A stretch of DNA of 5,088 bases from Acidobacteriota bacterium (GTDB taxonomy: Bacteria; Acidobacteriota; Polarisedimenticolia; J045), in the NCBI GenBank assembly GCA_027064265.1, contig JAMOQA010000601.1, forward strand, positions 1 through 5,088. The letters run 5' to 3'. The notes under the pieces are model-generated. The model searched no databases. It saw only the letters and a list, made by a program, of their open reading frames with translations, and was not told where the DNA came from. Position 1 is the stretch's first letter; the number at the start of each line of letters is the position of its first letter. The translations under genes and the position numbers were made by a program. This document shows, in pieces, positions 1-5,088 of the stretch.

Positions 1-598
1 TGCCGAAGATCACCGCGCCCCGGGGGCAGACCTCTCAGCAGGCCGGGATCTGCCCCTTCTCGAGGCGGTGGTTGCACAGCTCGCACTTGACGATCTTCGG
101 GTTCGCCTCGTCCCACTCGAACTTCGGGATCTCGAAGGGGCAGGCGATCTGGCAGTAGCGGCAGCCGATGCAGCGGGAGGCCTCCCAGGTGACGATCCCG
201 TGCTCCCGCTTCTGCAGGGCGCCGAGCATGCACGCCGTCACGCAGGCCGGGTCGAGGCAGTGCATGCACTGGCGCTTGACGTAGCTCCACTCGTCCCCCT
301 CGCGCCAGAGCTCGATGATGTTCTTGGTCCCGGCGGAGAGGTCGATCGGGGCGTCGTAGATCCCGCCGTGGGCGGTGTCCCGCTCCGGGGGCAGGCCGTT
401 CGCCTCCCGGCAGGCGACGACGCAGGTCTTGCAGCCGATGCAGAGGGTGGCGTCGTAGAGCATCCCGACGGCGTCGGGAGGCGGCTGGGGCCGCTCGTGG
501 CCGCCGGCGCGGGCGTTGCTGCCCGCCGCCGCGGCTCCGGCCGCGAGGCCTCCCGCCGCCAGGCCCTTGAGGGCGGTCCGGCGGTCGATCTTCTTCAT
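1..598 (-). CDS. hybA: HybA-type hydrogenase 4Fe-4S ferredoxin subunit, partial, with an in-frame TGA (possible selenoprotein)
   Basis: Periplasmic electron-transfer subunit of a group 1 [NiFe] hydrogenase, carrying electrons from the small subunit towards the membrane quinone-reducing subunit. A Tat leader is visible (R6-R7 in RRTALKG, then an Ala/Gly-rich stretch to about residue 32). Cluster cysteines are C53/56/59/63, C111/114/119/123, C143/146/149/153 and C172/C175/C187. In the second motif the usual Pro after the last Cys is Met. The frame reaches TGA at codon 188 (bases 37-35), then continues in frame with E-V-C191-P-R-G-A-V-I-F-G to the window edge, which supplies the sixteenth cysteine. 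E. coli HybA, as I remember it, is about 328 residues with a C-terminal membrane helix and Val at the TGA position. A product ending at the TGA would have 187 residues, an incomplete fourth cluster and no anchor. The ATG at 598 overlaps the hybO stop (TGATG) and has GGAGG 7 bases upstream. Family identity is firm. Whether the TGA is read as selenocysteine, is a true stop or is an error is unresolved. Confidence 0.88.
5..34 (-). promoter_or_regulatory. Possible SECIS-like hairpin directly 3' of the hybA TGA
   Basis: Counting from the U of the UGA, bases 4-9 (GAGGUC) can pair with bases 27-33 (GAUCUUC), with one bulged U and one G-U pair. Inside this, bases 11-14 (GCCC) can pair with bases 18-21 (GGGC) around a 3-base loop. 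The location is where bacterial SECIS elements lie. However, in such GC-rich coding DNA a hairpin of this size is expected often by chance, the loop is very small, and the window ends 34 bases after the UGA. It does not closely match the fdhF-type apical loop. Weak support only. Confidence 0.18.
35..37 (-). other. In-frame TGA codon within the fourth 4Fe-4S motif of hybA
   Basis: The minus-strand codons read GCC TGC TGA GAG GTC TGC CCC, that is A-C-[TGA]-E-V-C-P. The TGA sits between two predicted cluster ligands, C187 and C191, directly after the first. The frame is the same on both sides, so no indel is needed to explain it. The neighbouring hybO ends in TGA and Trp is written TGG, so UGA looks like a normal stop elsewhere. 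Selenocysteine, nonsense mutation and base-call error all remain possible. Confidence 0.6.
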
Positions 599-1734
599 CA
601 GGAGTCCTCCGTTCCGTCCTCGTCGGCCTCGGCCAGCTTCTTCGCCGCCATCCAGCCGGCCCCGAGGGCCGCGCCGCCCACCAGCCCGGCGACGCCGGTG
701 GCCAGCGGGCTCACGCCGCCGTGGTCGGCGCCGACCGGCGGGTACTGGTCCGGCGGGGTCGGCCGGTCGATCTCGACGGTGTCATGGATCGCGACCTTGA
801 ACGCGATGTCGGCCTCCGTGCAGCCGACGCAGGGGTGCCCGATGCCGATCGGCCAGGCCCCCTCGATCTCGTTGAAGTGCATCACCGAGCAGTTGGCGTA
901 GGTCGCCGGGCCCTTGCAGCCGAGCCGGTAGAGGCAGTAGCCCTGCCGGTGTCCCTCGTCGCCGAACTTCAGGGCGAAGCGCCCGGCGTCGAAGTGGGGC
1001 CGCCGCGGGCAATGCTCGTGGATCGTGCGGCCGTAGGCGAACTTCGGCCGCCCCTTGGCGTCGAGCTCCGGCAGGGTGCCGAAGGTGACGAACTGGAGCA
1101 CCGTCCCGAGGAAGTTGTACGGGTTGGGCGGGCAGCCGGGGATCGTGACCACGGTCTTCCCGGCCAGCACCTCCGGCGCGCCGGTGGCGCCGGTCGGGTT
1201 CGGCGGGGCGGACTGCACGCCGCCGAACGAGGCGCAGGAACCGATGGCGATGATCGCCGCCGCCTTCTCCGCGGCCTCCTTCGCGATCTCCAGCGCCGTC
1301 TTGCCGGCGATCTTGCAGTAGATGCCGCCGTCCTTGACCGGGATCGAGCCCTCGATCACCAGGACGTACTTGCCGGCGTTCTTCTCCATCGCCTCGGCGA
1401 GGGCGTCCTCCGCCTGGTGTCCCGCCGCCGCGAAGAGGGTCTCGTGGTAGTCGAGGCTGATGAGATCGAGGATCAGCTTCGCGAGGGCGGGATGGGACGT
1501 CCGGAGCAGCGACTCGGAGCAGCCGGTGCACTCCTGGAAGTGGAGCCAGATCACCGACGGGCGCGGGCCGGCGGCCGCCGCCTCCGCCATCTTCGACGCG
1601 GCCGAGGCGGGGAGCCCCACCGCGGCCGCGGCCAGTGTGCAGATCTTGAGGAAGTCGCGGCGTTCCAGCTGGCTCTGTCCGGGTTCGTCGGACCGGGAAT
1701 CGGAGAGAAGAGAGGCGAGATCGATCGGTTCCAT
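598..1734 (-). CDS. hybO: [NiFe] hydrogenase small subunit, HybO type (group 1, membrane-bound)
   Basis: Small subunit of a periplasmic H2-uptake hydrogenase; it relays electrons from the NiFe site of the large subunit through three Fe-S clusters. The 378-residue product has a Tat leader (R25-R26 in ERRDFLK, then a hydrophobic stretch to about residue 56). Proximal cluster ligands are C69, C72, C167 and C201 (motifs ECTGC, GSC, IPGCPPNP). Distal ligands are H239, C242, C267 and C273, and medial ligands C282, C302 and C305. A hydrophobic C-terminal segment (about 341-364) followed by charged residues is the expected membrane anchor. Length and motifs agree closely with E. coli HybO. The positions that carry extra cysteines in oxygen-tolerant enzymes are Gly here (G71, G172), so a standard oxygen-sensitive type is inferred. 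I chose ATG 1734 over the upstream in-frame GTG at 1758 because GGAGG lies 6 bases before it. It is followed directly by hybA, as in E. coli hybOABC. Confidence 0.95.
   Translation of the reverse strand: MEPIDLASLLSDSRSDEPGQSQLERRDFLKICTLAAAAVGLPASAASKMAEAAAAGPRPSVIWLHFQECTGCSESLLRTSHPALAKLILDLISLDYHETLFAAAGHQAEDALAEAMEKNAGKYVLVIEGSIPVKDGGIYCKIAGKTALEIAKEAAEKAAAIIAIGSCASFGGVQSAPPNPTGATGAPEVLAGKTVVTIPGCPPNPYNFLGTVLQFVTFGTLPELDAKGRPKFAYGRTIHEHCPRRPHFDAGRFALKFGDEGHRQGYCLYRLGCKGPATYANCSVMHFNEIEGAWPIGIGHPCVGCTEADIAFKVAIHDTVEIDRPTPPDQYPPVGADHGGVSPLATGVAGLVGGAALGAGWMAAKKLAEADEDGTEDS
606..610 (-). promoter_or_regulatory. Ribosome binding site of hybA
   Basis: GGAGG lies inside the last codons of hybO, 7 bases before the hybA ATG at 598. 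With the TGATG stop/start overlap it supports translational coupling of hybO and hybA and fixes the hybA start. Confidence 0.75.
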
Positions 1735-1740
1735 GTGTTC

Positions 1741-1745
1741 CCTCC
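1741..1745 (-). promoter_or_regulatory. Ribosome binding site of hybO
   Basis: GGAGG lies 6 bases before the ATG at 1734. The upstream in-frame GTG at 1758 would place this sequence inside the gene, so the site decides the start in favour of MEPIDLASLL. Confidence 0.75.
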
Positions 1746-1783
1746 GGCGTGGCGTCACGCGGAGTGCGCGACGAGACGGTTCC

Positions 1784-1813
1784 GCTGTAGCAAGGGAGAA
1801 GAAGTCGCGTCAA
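1784..1813 (-). promoter_or_regulatory. Candidate sigma70-type promoter for hybO-hybA
   Basis: On the minus strand TTGACG (1813-1808) is followed after 18 bases by TACAGC (1789-1784), which is preceded by TGC as in extended -10 elements. The -35 hexamer matches the consensus at five of six bases, but the -10 at only three. The inferred start of transcription near 1777 would give a leader of about 43 bases. A competing weak sigma54-like match lies at 1832-1847 on the same strand. Confidence 0.35.
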
Positions 1814-1831
1814 GGGGTGCAGGCGGGATTT

Positions 1832-1847
1832 TGCGGCGAAACCGCCA
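1832..1847 (-). promoter_or_regulatory. Weak sigma54-like -24/-12 match upstream of hybO
   Basis: The minus-strand sequence TGGCGGTTTCGCCGCA has the invariant GG and GC dinucleotides at the correct separation for a sigma54 promoter, but the rest of the -12 element (CCGC instead of TTGC) is poor. It is also part of a short GCGG/CCGC palindrome, so the match may be accidental. Hydrogenase operons are sometimes sigma54-controlled, which is the only reason to record it. Confidence 0.12.
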
Positions 1848-1859
1848 TGTTTCCCTGAT

Positions 1860-1900
1860 GTTGCGACTCGTTCGCCGCAGTCCGGCAACCGTGTCGCAAC
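1860..1900. repeat. 8-bp perfect inverted repeat in the divergent intergenic region
   Basis: GTTGCGAC (1860-1867) and GTCGCAAC (1893-1900) are perfect reverse complements with centres 33 bases apart, close to three helical turns. A further GCAAC lies at 1885-1889, and a small GCCG/CGGC hairpin (1874-1886) lies between the arms. The position between the divergent hyb and subtilase genes fits an operator for a dimeric regulator. No known regulator motif is recognised and there is no T-run for a terminator. Confidence 0.4.
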
Positions 1901-1901
1901 T

Positions 1902-1933
1902 GGCGCCTTCCCGGTCGCCGGCGGCGCCTTCCC
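1902..1933. repeat. 11-bp direct repeat, 21-base spacing
   Basis: GGCGCCTTCCC occurs at 1902-1912 and again at 1923-1933. The following bases are also similar (GGTCGCC and CCGGTGCC), so the two units look like an imperfect 21-base tandem duplication. A two-turn spacing is compatible with paired protein-binding sites upstream of the subtilase gene. Low sequence complexity in this GC-rich stretch weakens the case. Confidence 0.45.
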
Positions 1934-2014
1934 CCGGTGCCCGAAAGACGGGTGGCGGTCGCGGCCCCTCGCCGTAGCTTTCCGGGCGGGAGGATCCGGG
2001 CGTTTTCCGGGGGG

Positions 2015-2023
2015 AAGGAGAGG
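2015..2023 (+). promoter_or_regulatory. Ribosome binding site of the subtilase gene
   Basis: AAGGAGAGG ends 9 bases before the ATG at 2033. Its position together with the immediate signal peptide after that ATG supports the chosen start. Confidence 0.65.
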
Positions 2024-2032
2024 TCTGCCTTC

Positions 2033-5000
2033 ATGTCCATCGTCCGTCTGCGTGTCGTCCCGTCCCTCGTGTCGTTCCTCCTCGTCCTGGTCCTCGCCTT
2101 CGCGGTGTTTCCCACGGCGGCGTCGGACGGGGGAGTTCCGCCATCGAAGCTGCGCGGCCTGCTGGCCGGGGTGGTGGAGCGTGCGCGGCCGGGGGAGCTG
2201 ATCCCGGTGTCGATCGTGCTCGCGGACCAGCTGACGGGGGAGCGGCTGCGGGCGATCGGCGCGGAGCTCTCGGACCGGGACGCGCGGCGACGGGCGCGGG
2301 TGGCGGCGCTGAAGGAGCACGCGCGGCGGACGCAGGCGGGGCTGCTGGAGGTCCTCTTCCGGGCGCGGGAGGAGGGTCGCGCGCGGCGGATTCGTCCCCT
2401 GTGGCTTTCGAACGTGGTGGCGGCGGAGCTGACGCGGGAGGAGATCCTCGCGGTGGCCGCGCGTCCGGAGGTGGCGTGGGTGAACTGGGAGCCGAAGCGG
2501 GACGTCTACCTGGGTCCGCGGGAGTGCCCGGCGGTGGAGAAGGACCCGCTGGACGGCTACCGGGGGGAGGCGCCGCTGGCGGACGACATCGAGTGCGGGG
2601 TGGAGCTGATGCGGGCGCCGGAGGTGTGGGAGGACTTCGGCGACACGGGGGAGGGGGCGGTGATCGCCCTGATCGACTCGGGGGTGTGCTGGTACCACTC
2701 GGACATCGAGCAGCAGATCTGGGTGAACCCGGGGGAGGATCTCGACGGCGACGGGGAGGTGATGGACGCGGACGACGAGAACGGGGTGGACGACGACGGG
2801 AACGGGTACGTGGACGACCTGATCGGTTACGACATCGACAACGGCGACAACGACCCGAACGACGACAACTCGCACGGTTCGCACTGCGCGGGGACGATCG
2901 CGGGGGACGGGACGGCGGGGTTCCGGGCGGGGATGGCGCCGGACGCGAAGATCATGGTGCTGCGTGTGGGCCTTTCGACGTCGGACGAGCCGGACGTGTG
3001 GGAGGCGATGGAGTACGCGGCGGAGATGGGGGCGGACTCGATCTCGATGTCGCTGGGGTGGAAGCACTCGTGGGACCCGGACCGGGCGACGTGGCGGACG
3101 AACTGCGAGAACACGATCGACCTGGGGACGGCGATGGTGATCGCGGCGGGGAACGAGGGTTCGGGGAACGAGCCGGACAACGTGCGGACGCCGGGAGACG
3201 TGCCGCGGGTGATCACGGTGGGAGCGGTGGACTGCTCGGACAACATCGCGTCGTTCTCGAGCCGTGGTCCGGTGACGTGGGAGGACGTGCCGCCGTGGAA
3301 CGACTGGCCGTACCCGCCGGGGCTGGTGAAGCCGGACGTGTCGGCGCCGGGGGTGGACACGAAGAGCCACAACAAGTGCGAGGGTTACAGCTACAAGTCG
3401 GGGACGTCGATGGCGACGCCGCACGTGGCGGGAGCGGTGGCGCTGATGGTGTCGCGGAACCCGGGCCTCGAGCACGACGACCTGAAGCAGATCCTGGAGG
3501 ACACGGCGGTCGACCTCGGTGAGCCGGGGAAGGACAACGTCTACGGCTCCGGCCGCGTCGACGCCTACGAGGCGGTGGCCCAGGCGGCGACCTCGGACGG
3601 GATCATCCGCGTCAGGGAAGACGTCGTTCCCTGTGACGGGCTGCTGCACATCACCGTCTCGGACGTGGACCTCGCCGGCCAGGGCTCGATCACCGTCGAC
3701 GTCTGGTCGGACACCGAGCAGGAGCCGGAGCCCGCGACCCTGGCCGAGACCAGCGAGAACTCCGGCGTCTTCAAGGGGACGATGGAGACCGCCGAGGGTG
3801 ACCCGGTCGCCGACGGCGTCGTGCAGGTCCGTTCCGGGGACACGATCACCGCCCGCTATGTCGACGCCGACGACGGCAACGGCAACCACGACATCGAGAA
3901 GACCGACACGGCGACGGCGGACTGCGCGCCCCCGGTGATCGACGACGTCCACACGACCGACATCACCGACACGAGTGCCATCGTCCGCTGGCACACCGAC
4001 GAGGCGTCCGACAGTGTCGTCGACTACGGCGAGACGCCGCCGCCCGACCGCACGGCCTCCGATTCCGCCCGGGTGACCGACCACGCGGTGACCCTCGACG
4101 GTCTCGAGGAATGCACCGTCTACTGGTACCAGGTCAGCAGCACCGACCAGTTCGGCAACACCCGCACCGACGACAACGGTGGGACGTATTACCACTTCGA
4201 GACCTACGGGAACTTCCCGGACATCGGCCTCGCCCCCTGCCATGCCGGACGCGTCTACCTCGACGCCGACACCTACGGGTGCGACGACGTCGTCGAGATC
4301 AGTGTCTACGACATGGACCTCAACGCCGATGCCGGCAGCGTGGAGACGACGACCGTCGTCGTCACCAGTTCCCGCGAGCCGGACGGCGAGGTCGTCACCC
4401 TGGAGGAGGACGGGGAGAACAGCGCGAAGTTCGGCGGGACGATCCGGTTGACCGCCGACGAACCCGTGCCGGGCGACGGGAAGCTGTCGGTCTCCCCGAA
4501 CGACTTCGTGACCGCGACCTACCACGACGAGGACGATGGCAGCGGCGCCCCCGCCTGGCCGGCGGCCACGTCCCACACCGACTGCATCGGTCCCACGACC
4601 AGCGAGGTCACCGTCACCTGGATCGGGAGCAGCAGCGCGACCATCGAGTGGAACACCGACGAGCCGTCGACGTCCCGCGTCGAGTACGGCCTCACTCCCG
4701 ACCTGGGCTCGGTGCGGGAGGAGACCGACCTCGTCACCCACCACGTGGTCTCGATCGCCGGTTTCACGGCCTGCGACCGGGTCTACTTCACCGTCGGCGG
4801 CACCGATGCCTTCGGCAACGACAGGACGATCGATGCGGGCGGCGAGCCGTTCAGCTTCAACGCGTACCTGGTGCCCGGGGTCTTCTGGTCGGAGGACTTC
4901 GAGGGCGACACGTCCGGCTGGCGCCTCTTCGGCGAGTTCGAGATCGGGAGGCCCGACGGCCGCGGGGGTGCCGACGGAGGCAACCCGGACCCGCCCCGCC

Positions 5001-5088
5001 CCTTCGGCGGCGACAACAGCCTCGGGGAAGACCTCTCCGGCCTCGGCAGTTACCCGGGAGACTACGAGCCGGACACCACGGAGACCGC
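2033..5088 (+). CDS. Secreted S8 subtilisin-like serine protease with FN3-like repeats and a jelly-roll domain, 3' partial
   Basis: Extracellular or surface serine endopeptidase, open for 1018 codons to the window edge. In order: signal peptide (about 1-31, hydrophobic LVSFLLVLVLAFAVF, possible cleavage after PTAA); I9-like propeptide/chaperone region (about 55-156); S8 catalytic domain (about 185-520); two tandem beta-sandwich plus FN3-like units (522-724 and 726-944); and from about 954 a jelly-roll (concanavalin/MAM-like) domain starting EDFEGDTSGW, cut by the window. Catalytic residues are D215 (ALIDSGV), H281 (NSHGSHCAG), S459 (SGTSMATPHVAG) and oxyanion N374 (AAGNEG). Cys285 close to the catalytic His recalls proteinase K-like enzymes. 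The D-to-H interval is widened to 66 residues by Asp/Gly-rich calcium-type loops. Codon choice changes sharply near residue 493. The substrate is unknown. Being a secreted protease is firm; the accessory domain names are assigned by pattern only. Confidence 0.93.
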   Translation, partial: MSIVRLRVVPSLVSFLLVLVLAFAVFPTAASDGGVPPSKLRGLLAGVVERARPGELIPVSIVLADQLTGERLRAIGAELSDRDARRRARVAALKEHARRTQAGLLEVLFRAREEGRARRIRPLWLSNVVAAELTREEILAVAARPEVAWVNWEPKRDVYLGPRECPAVEKDPLDGYRGEAPLADDIECGVELMRAPEVWEDFGDTGEGAVIALIDSGVCWYHSDIEQQIWVNPGEDLDGDGEVMDADDENGVDDDGNGYVDDLIGYDIDNGDNDPNDDNSHGSHCAGTIAGDGTAGFRAGMAPDAKIMVLRVGLSTSDEPDVWEAMEYAAEMGADSISMSLGWKHSWDPDRATWRTNCENTIDLGTAMVIAAGNEGSGNEPDNVRTPGDVPRVITVGAVDCSDNIASFSSRGPVTWEDVPPWNDWPYPPGLVKPDVSAPGVDTKSHNKCEGYSYKSGTSMATPHVAGAVALMVSRNPGLEHDDLKQILEDTAVDLGEPGKDNVYGSGRVDAYEAVAQAATSDGIIRVREDVVPCDGLLHITVSDVDLAGQGSITVDVWSDTEQEPEPATLAETSENSGVFKGTMETAEGDPVADGVVQVRSGDTITARYVDADDGNGNHDIEKTDTATADCAPPVIDDVHTTDITDTSAIVRWHTDEASDSVVDYGETPPPDRTASDSARVTDHAVTLDGLEECTVYWYQVSSTDQFGNTRTDDNGGTYYHFETYGNFPDIGLAPCHAGRVYLDADTYGCDDVVEISVYDMDLNADAGSVETTTVVVTSSREPDGEVVTLEEDGENSAKFGGTIRLTADEPVPGDGKLSVSPNDFVTATYHDEDDGSGAPAWPAATSHTDCIGPTTSEVTVTWIGSSSATIEWNTDEPSTSRVEYGLTPDLGSVREETDLVTHHVVSIAGFTACDRVYFTVGGTDAFGNDRTIDAGGEPFSFNAYLVPGVFWSEDFEGDTSGWRLFGEFEIGRPDGRGGADGGNPDPPRPFGGDNSLGEDLSGLGSYPGDYEPDTTET
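2729..2872 (+). other. Asp/Gly-rich putative calcium-binding insert of the S8 domain
   Basis: Residues about 233-280 of the protease, between the catalytic Asp and His, contain the loops DLDGDGEVMDADD and DDDGNGYVDD, followed by further D/N-rich sequence up to NSHGSH. Alternating Asp and Gly of this kind resembles EF-hand/dockerin or thrombospondin type 3 calcium loops. Similar inserts are familiar in large secreted subtilases, so calcium-dependent stability is a reasonable inference. Confidence 0.6.
3596..4201 (+). repeat. Protein repeat unit 1: beta-sandwich plus FN3-like domain
   Basis: Residues 522-723 of the protease. The first half (522-631) begins with a Cys (C534) and contains TLAETSENSGVFKGT and GDTITARYVDADDGNG. 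The second half (632-723) has the FN3/purple-acid-phosphatase-type signature TSAIVRWHTDEASDSVVDYG and ends near TDQFGN and YYHFET. It is clearly related to unit 2 at 4208-4864. These are probably accessory or substrate/surface-binding domains. Confidence 0.7.
4208..4864 (+). repeat. Protein repeat unit 2: beta-sandwich plus FN3-like domain
   Basis: Residues 726-944 of the protease. It matches unit 1 motif for motif: TLEEDGENSAKFGGT with TLAETSENSGVFKGT, NDFVTATYHDEDDGSG with GDTITARYVDADDGNG, SSATIEWNTDEPSTSRVEYG with TSAIVRWHTDEASDSVVDYG, and TDAFGNDR with TDQFGNTR. Cysteines fall at corresponding places in both units (start of the first half, junction to the FN3-like half, mid FN3), suggesting conserved disulfides. 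The units are diverged, so the duplication is old. Confidence 0.7.

Larger units (their letters stand above)
1735..2032. other. Divergent intergenic region between hybO and the subtilase gene
   Basis: This 298-base stretch holds no convincing gene on either strand. It contains the hybO ribosome binding site and candidate promoters on the left, the inverted repeat and direct repeat in the middle, and the subtilase ribosome binding site on the right. Near 1943-1982 a GAAAG/CTTTC pair enclosing a GGCG/CGCC pair could form a leader stem-loop of the subtilase mRNA. I see no clear -35/-10 pair for the plus-strand gene and no intrinsic terminator. Confidence 0.6.

Noticed and set aside
1..60. Frameshift as the cause of the hybA stop
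   Set aside because: The conserved motif continues in the same frame on both sides of the TGA, so an insertion or deletion is not needed.
1..600. Genome-wide reassignment of UGA to a sense codon
   Set aside because: hybO ends in TGA overlapping the hybA ATG in the usual coupled arrangement, and Trp is encoded by TGG throughout the window.
721..1977. Plus-strand open frame of 418 codons over hybO
   Set aside because: Antisense to hybO, Arg/Gly/Leu-rich with no recognisable motif; hybO on the other strand has complete cluster ligands and a Tat leader.
1943..1982. Intrinsic terminator in the intergenic region
   Set aside because: Stem potential exists but there is no following T-run on either strand, and the flanking genes are divergent so no terminator is needed here.
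1810..2115. Minus-strand open frame of 101 codons in the intergenic region
   Set aside because: Arg/Thr-rich, no ribosome binding site noted, overlaps the start of the subtilase and the hybO promoter area.
2640..2665. G-rich run that might form a G-quadruplex
   Set aside because: Explained by successive GGG and GAG codons; it lacks four clearly spaced G-tracts.
2401..3522. Plus-strand open frame of 373 codons in another frame of the subtilase
   Set aside because: Gly/Arg-rich shadow of the G-ending codons of the S8 domain, whose own frame has all catalytic motifs.
782..4744. Open frame of 1320 codons on the minus strand across hybO and the subtilase gene
   Set aside because: Antisense shadow of two well-supported genes caused by strong G/C third positions; the translation is Arg/Val/His-rich low-complexity sequence with no domain, and it crosses a promoter region.

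Overview
This high-GC window comes from a bacterium with a Tat-exported, membrane-attached [NiFe] hydrogenase and a large secreted multidomain subtilase. That combination suits an anaerobic or microaerophilic Gram-negative lineage. The acidic calcium-loop subtilase with FN3-like and jelly-roll modules resembles proteins of the FCB/Eisenbacteria/Krumholzibacteria or Desulfobacterota type. I cannot name the phylum with confidence.

Layout: the left third (1-1734, minus strand) is the start of a hydrogenase-2-type operon. hybO (small subunit, Tat leader, C-terminal anchor) is translationally coupled by a TGATG overlap to hybA (periplasmic ferredoxin with 16 expected cluster cysteines). hybB and the large subunit hybC are expected next, beyond base 1. 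A 298-base intergenic region (1735-2032) holds divergent control signals: a possible sigma70-type promoter for hybO, a weaker sigma54-like site, an 8-bp inverted repeat three helical turns apart, and an 11-bp direct repeat two turns apart. The right 60% (2033-5088, plus strand) is one uninterrupted reading frame of at least 1018 codons, running off the window. It encodes a signal peptide, an I9-like propeptide, an S8 catalytic domain (D215/H281/N374/S459), two copies of a beta-sandwich plus FN3-like module, and the start of a jelly-roll (lectin-like) domain.

The hydrogenase genes work together: H2 oxidised at the NiFe site (HybC, off window) passes electrons through the three Fe-S clusters of HybO to the four clusters of HybA and on to the quinone-facing membrane subunit. 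The subtilase has no evident functional link to them.

The most interesting observation is in hybA. Its frame meets a TGA at codon 188, inside the fourth 4Fe-4S motif, and then continues in the same frame with the conserved remainder of that motif (E-V-C-P-R-G-A-V-I-F-G) to the window edge. TGA is the ordinary stop of hybO next door, so a global code change is unlikely. The candidate explanations are selenocysteine insertion, a real nonsense mutation, or a base-call error. A second notable feature is an abrupt change of codon choice inside the subtilase gene near base 3508.
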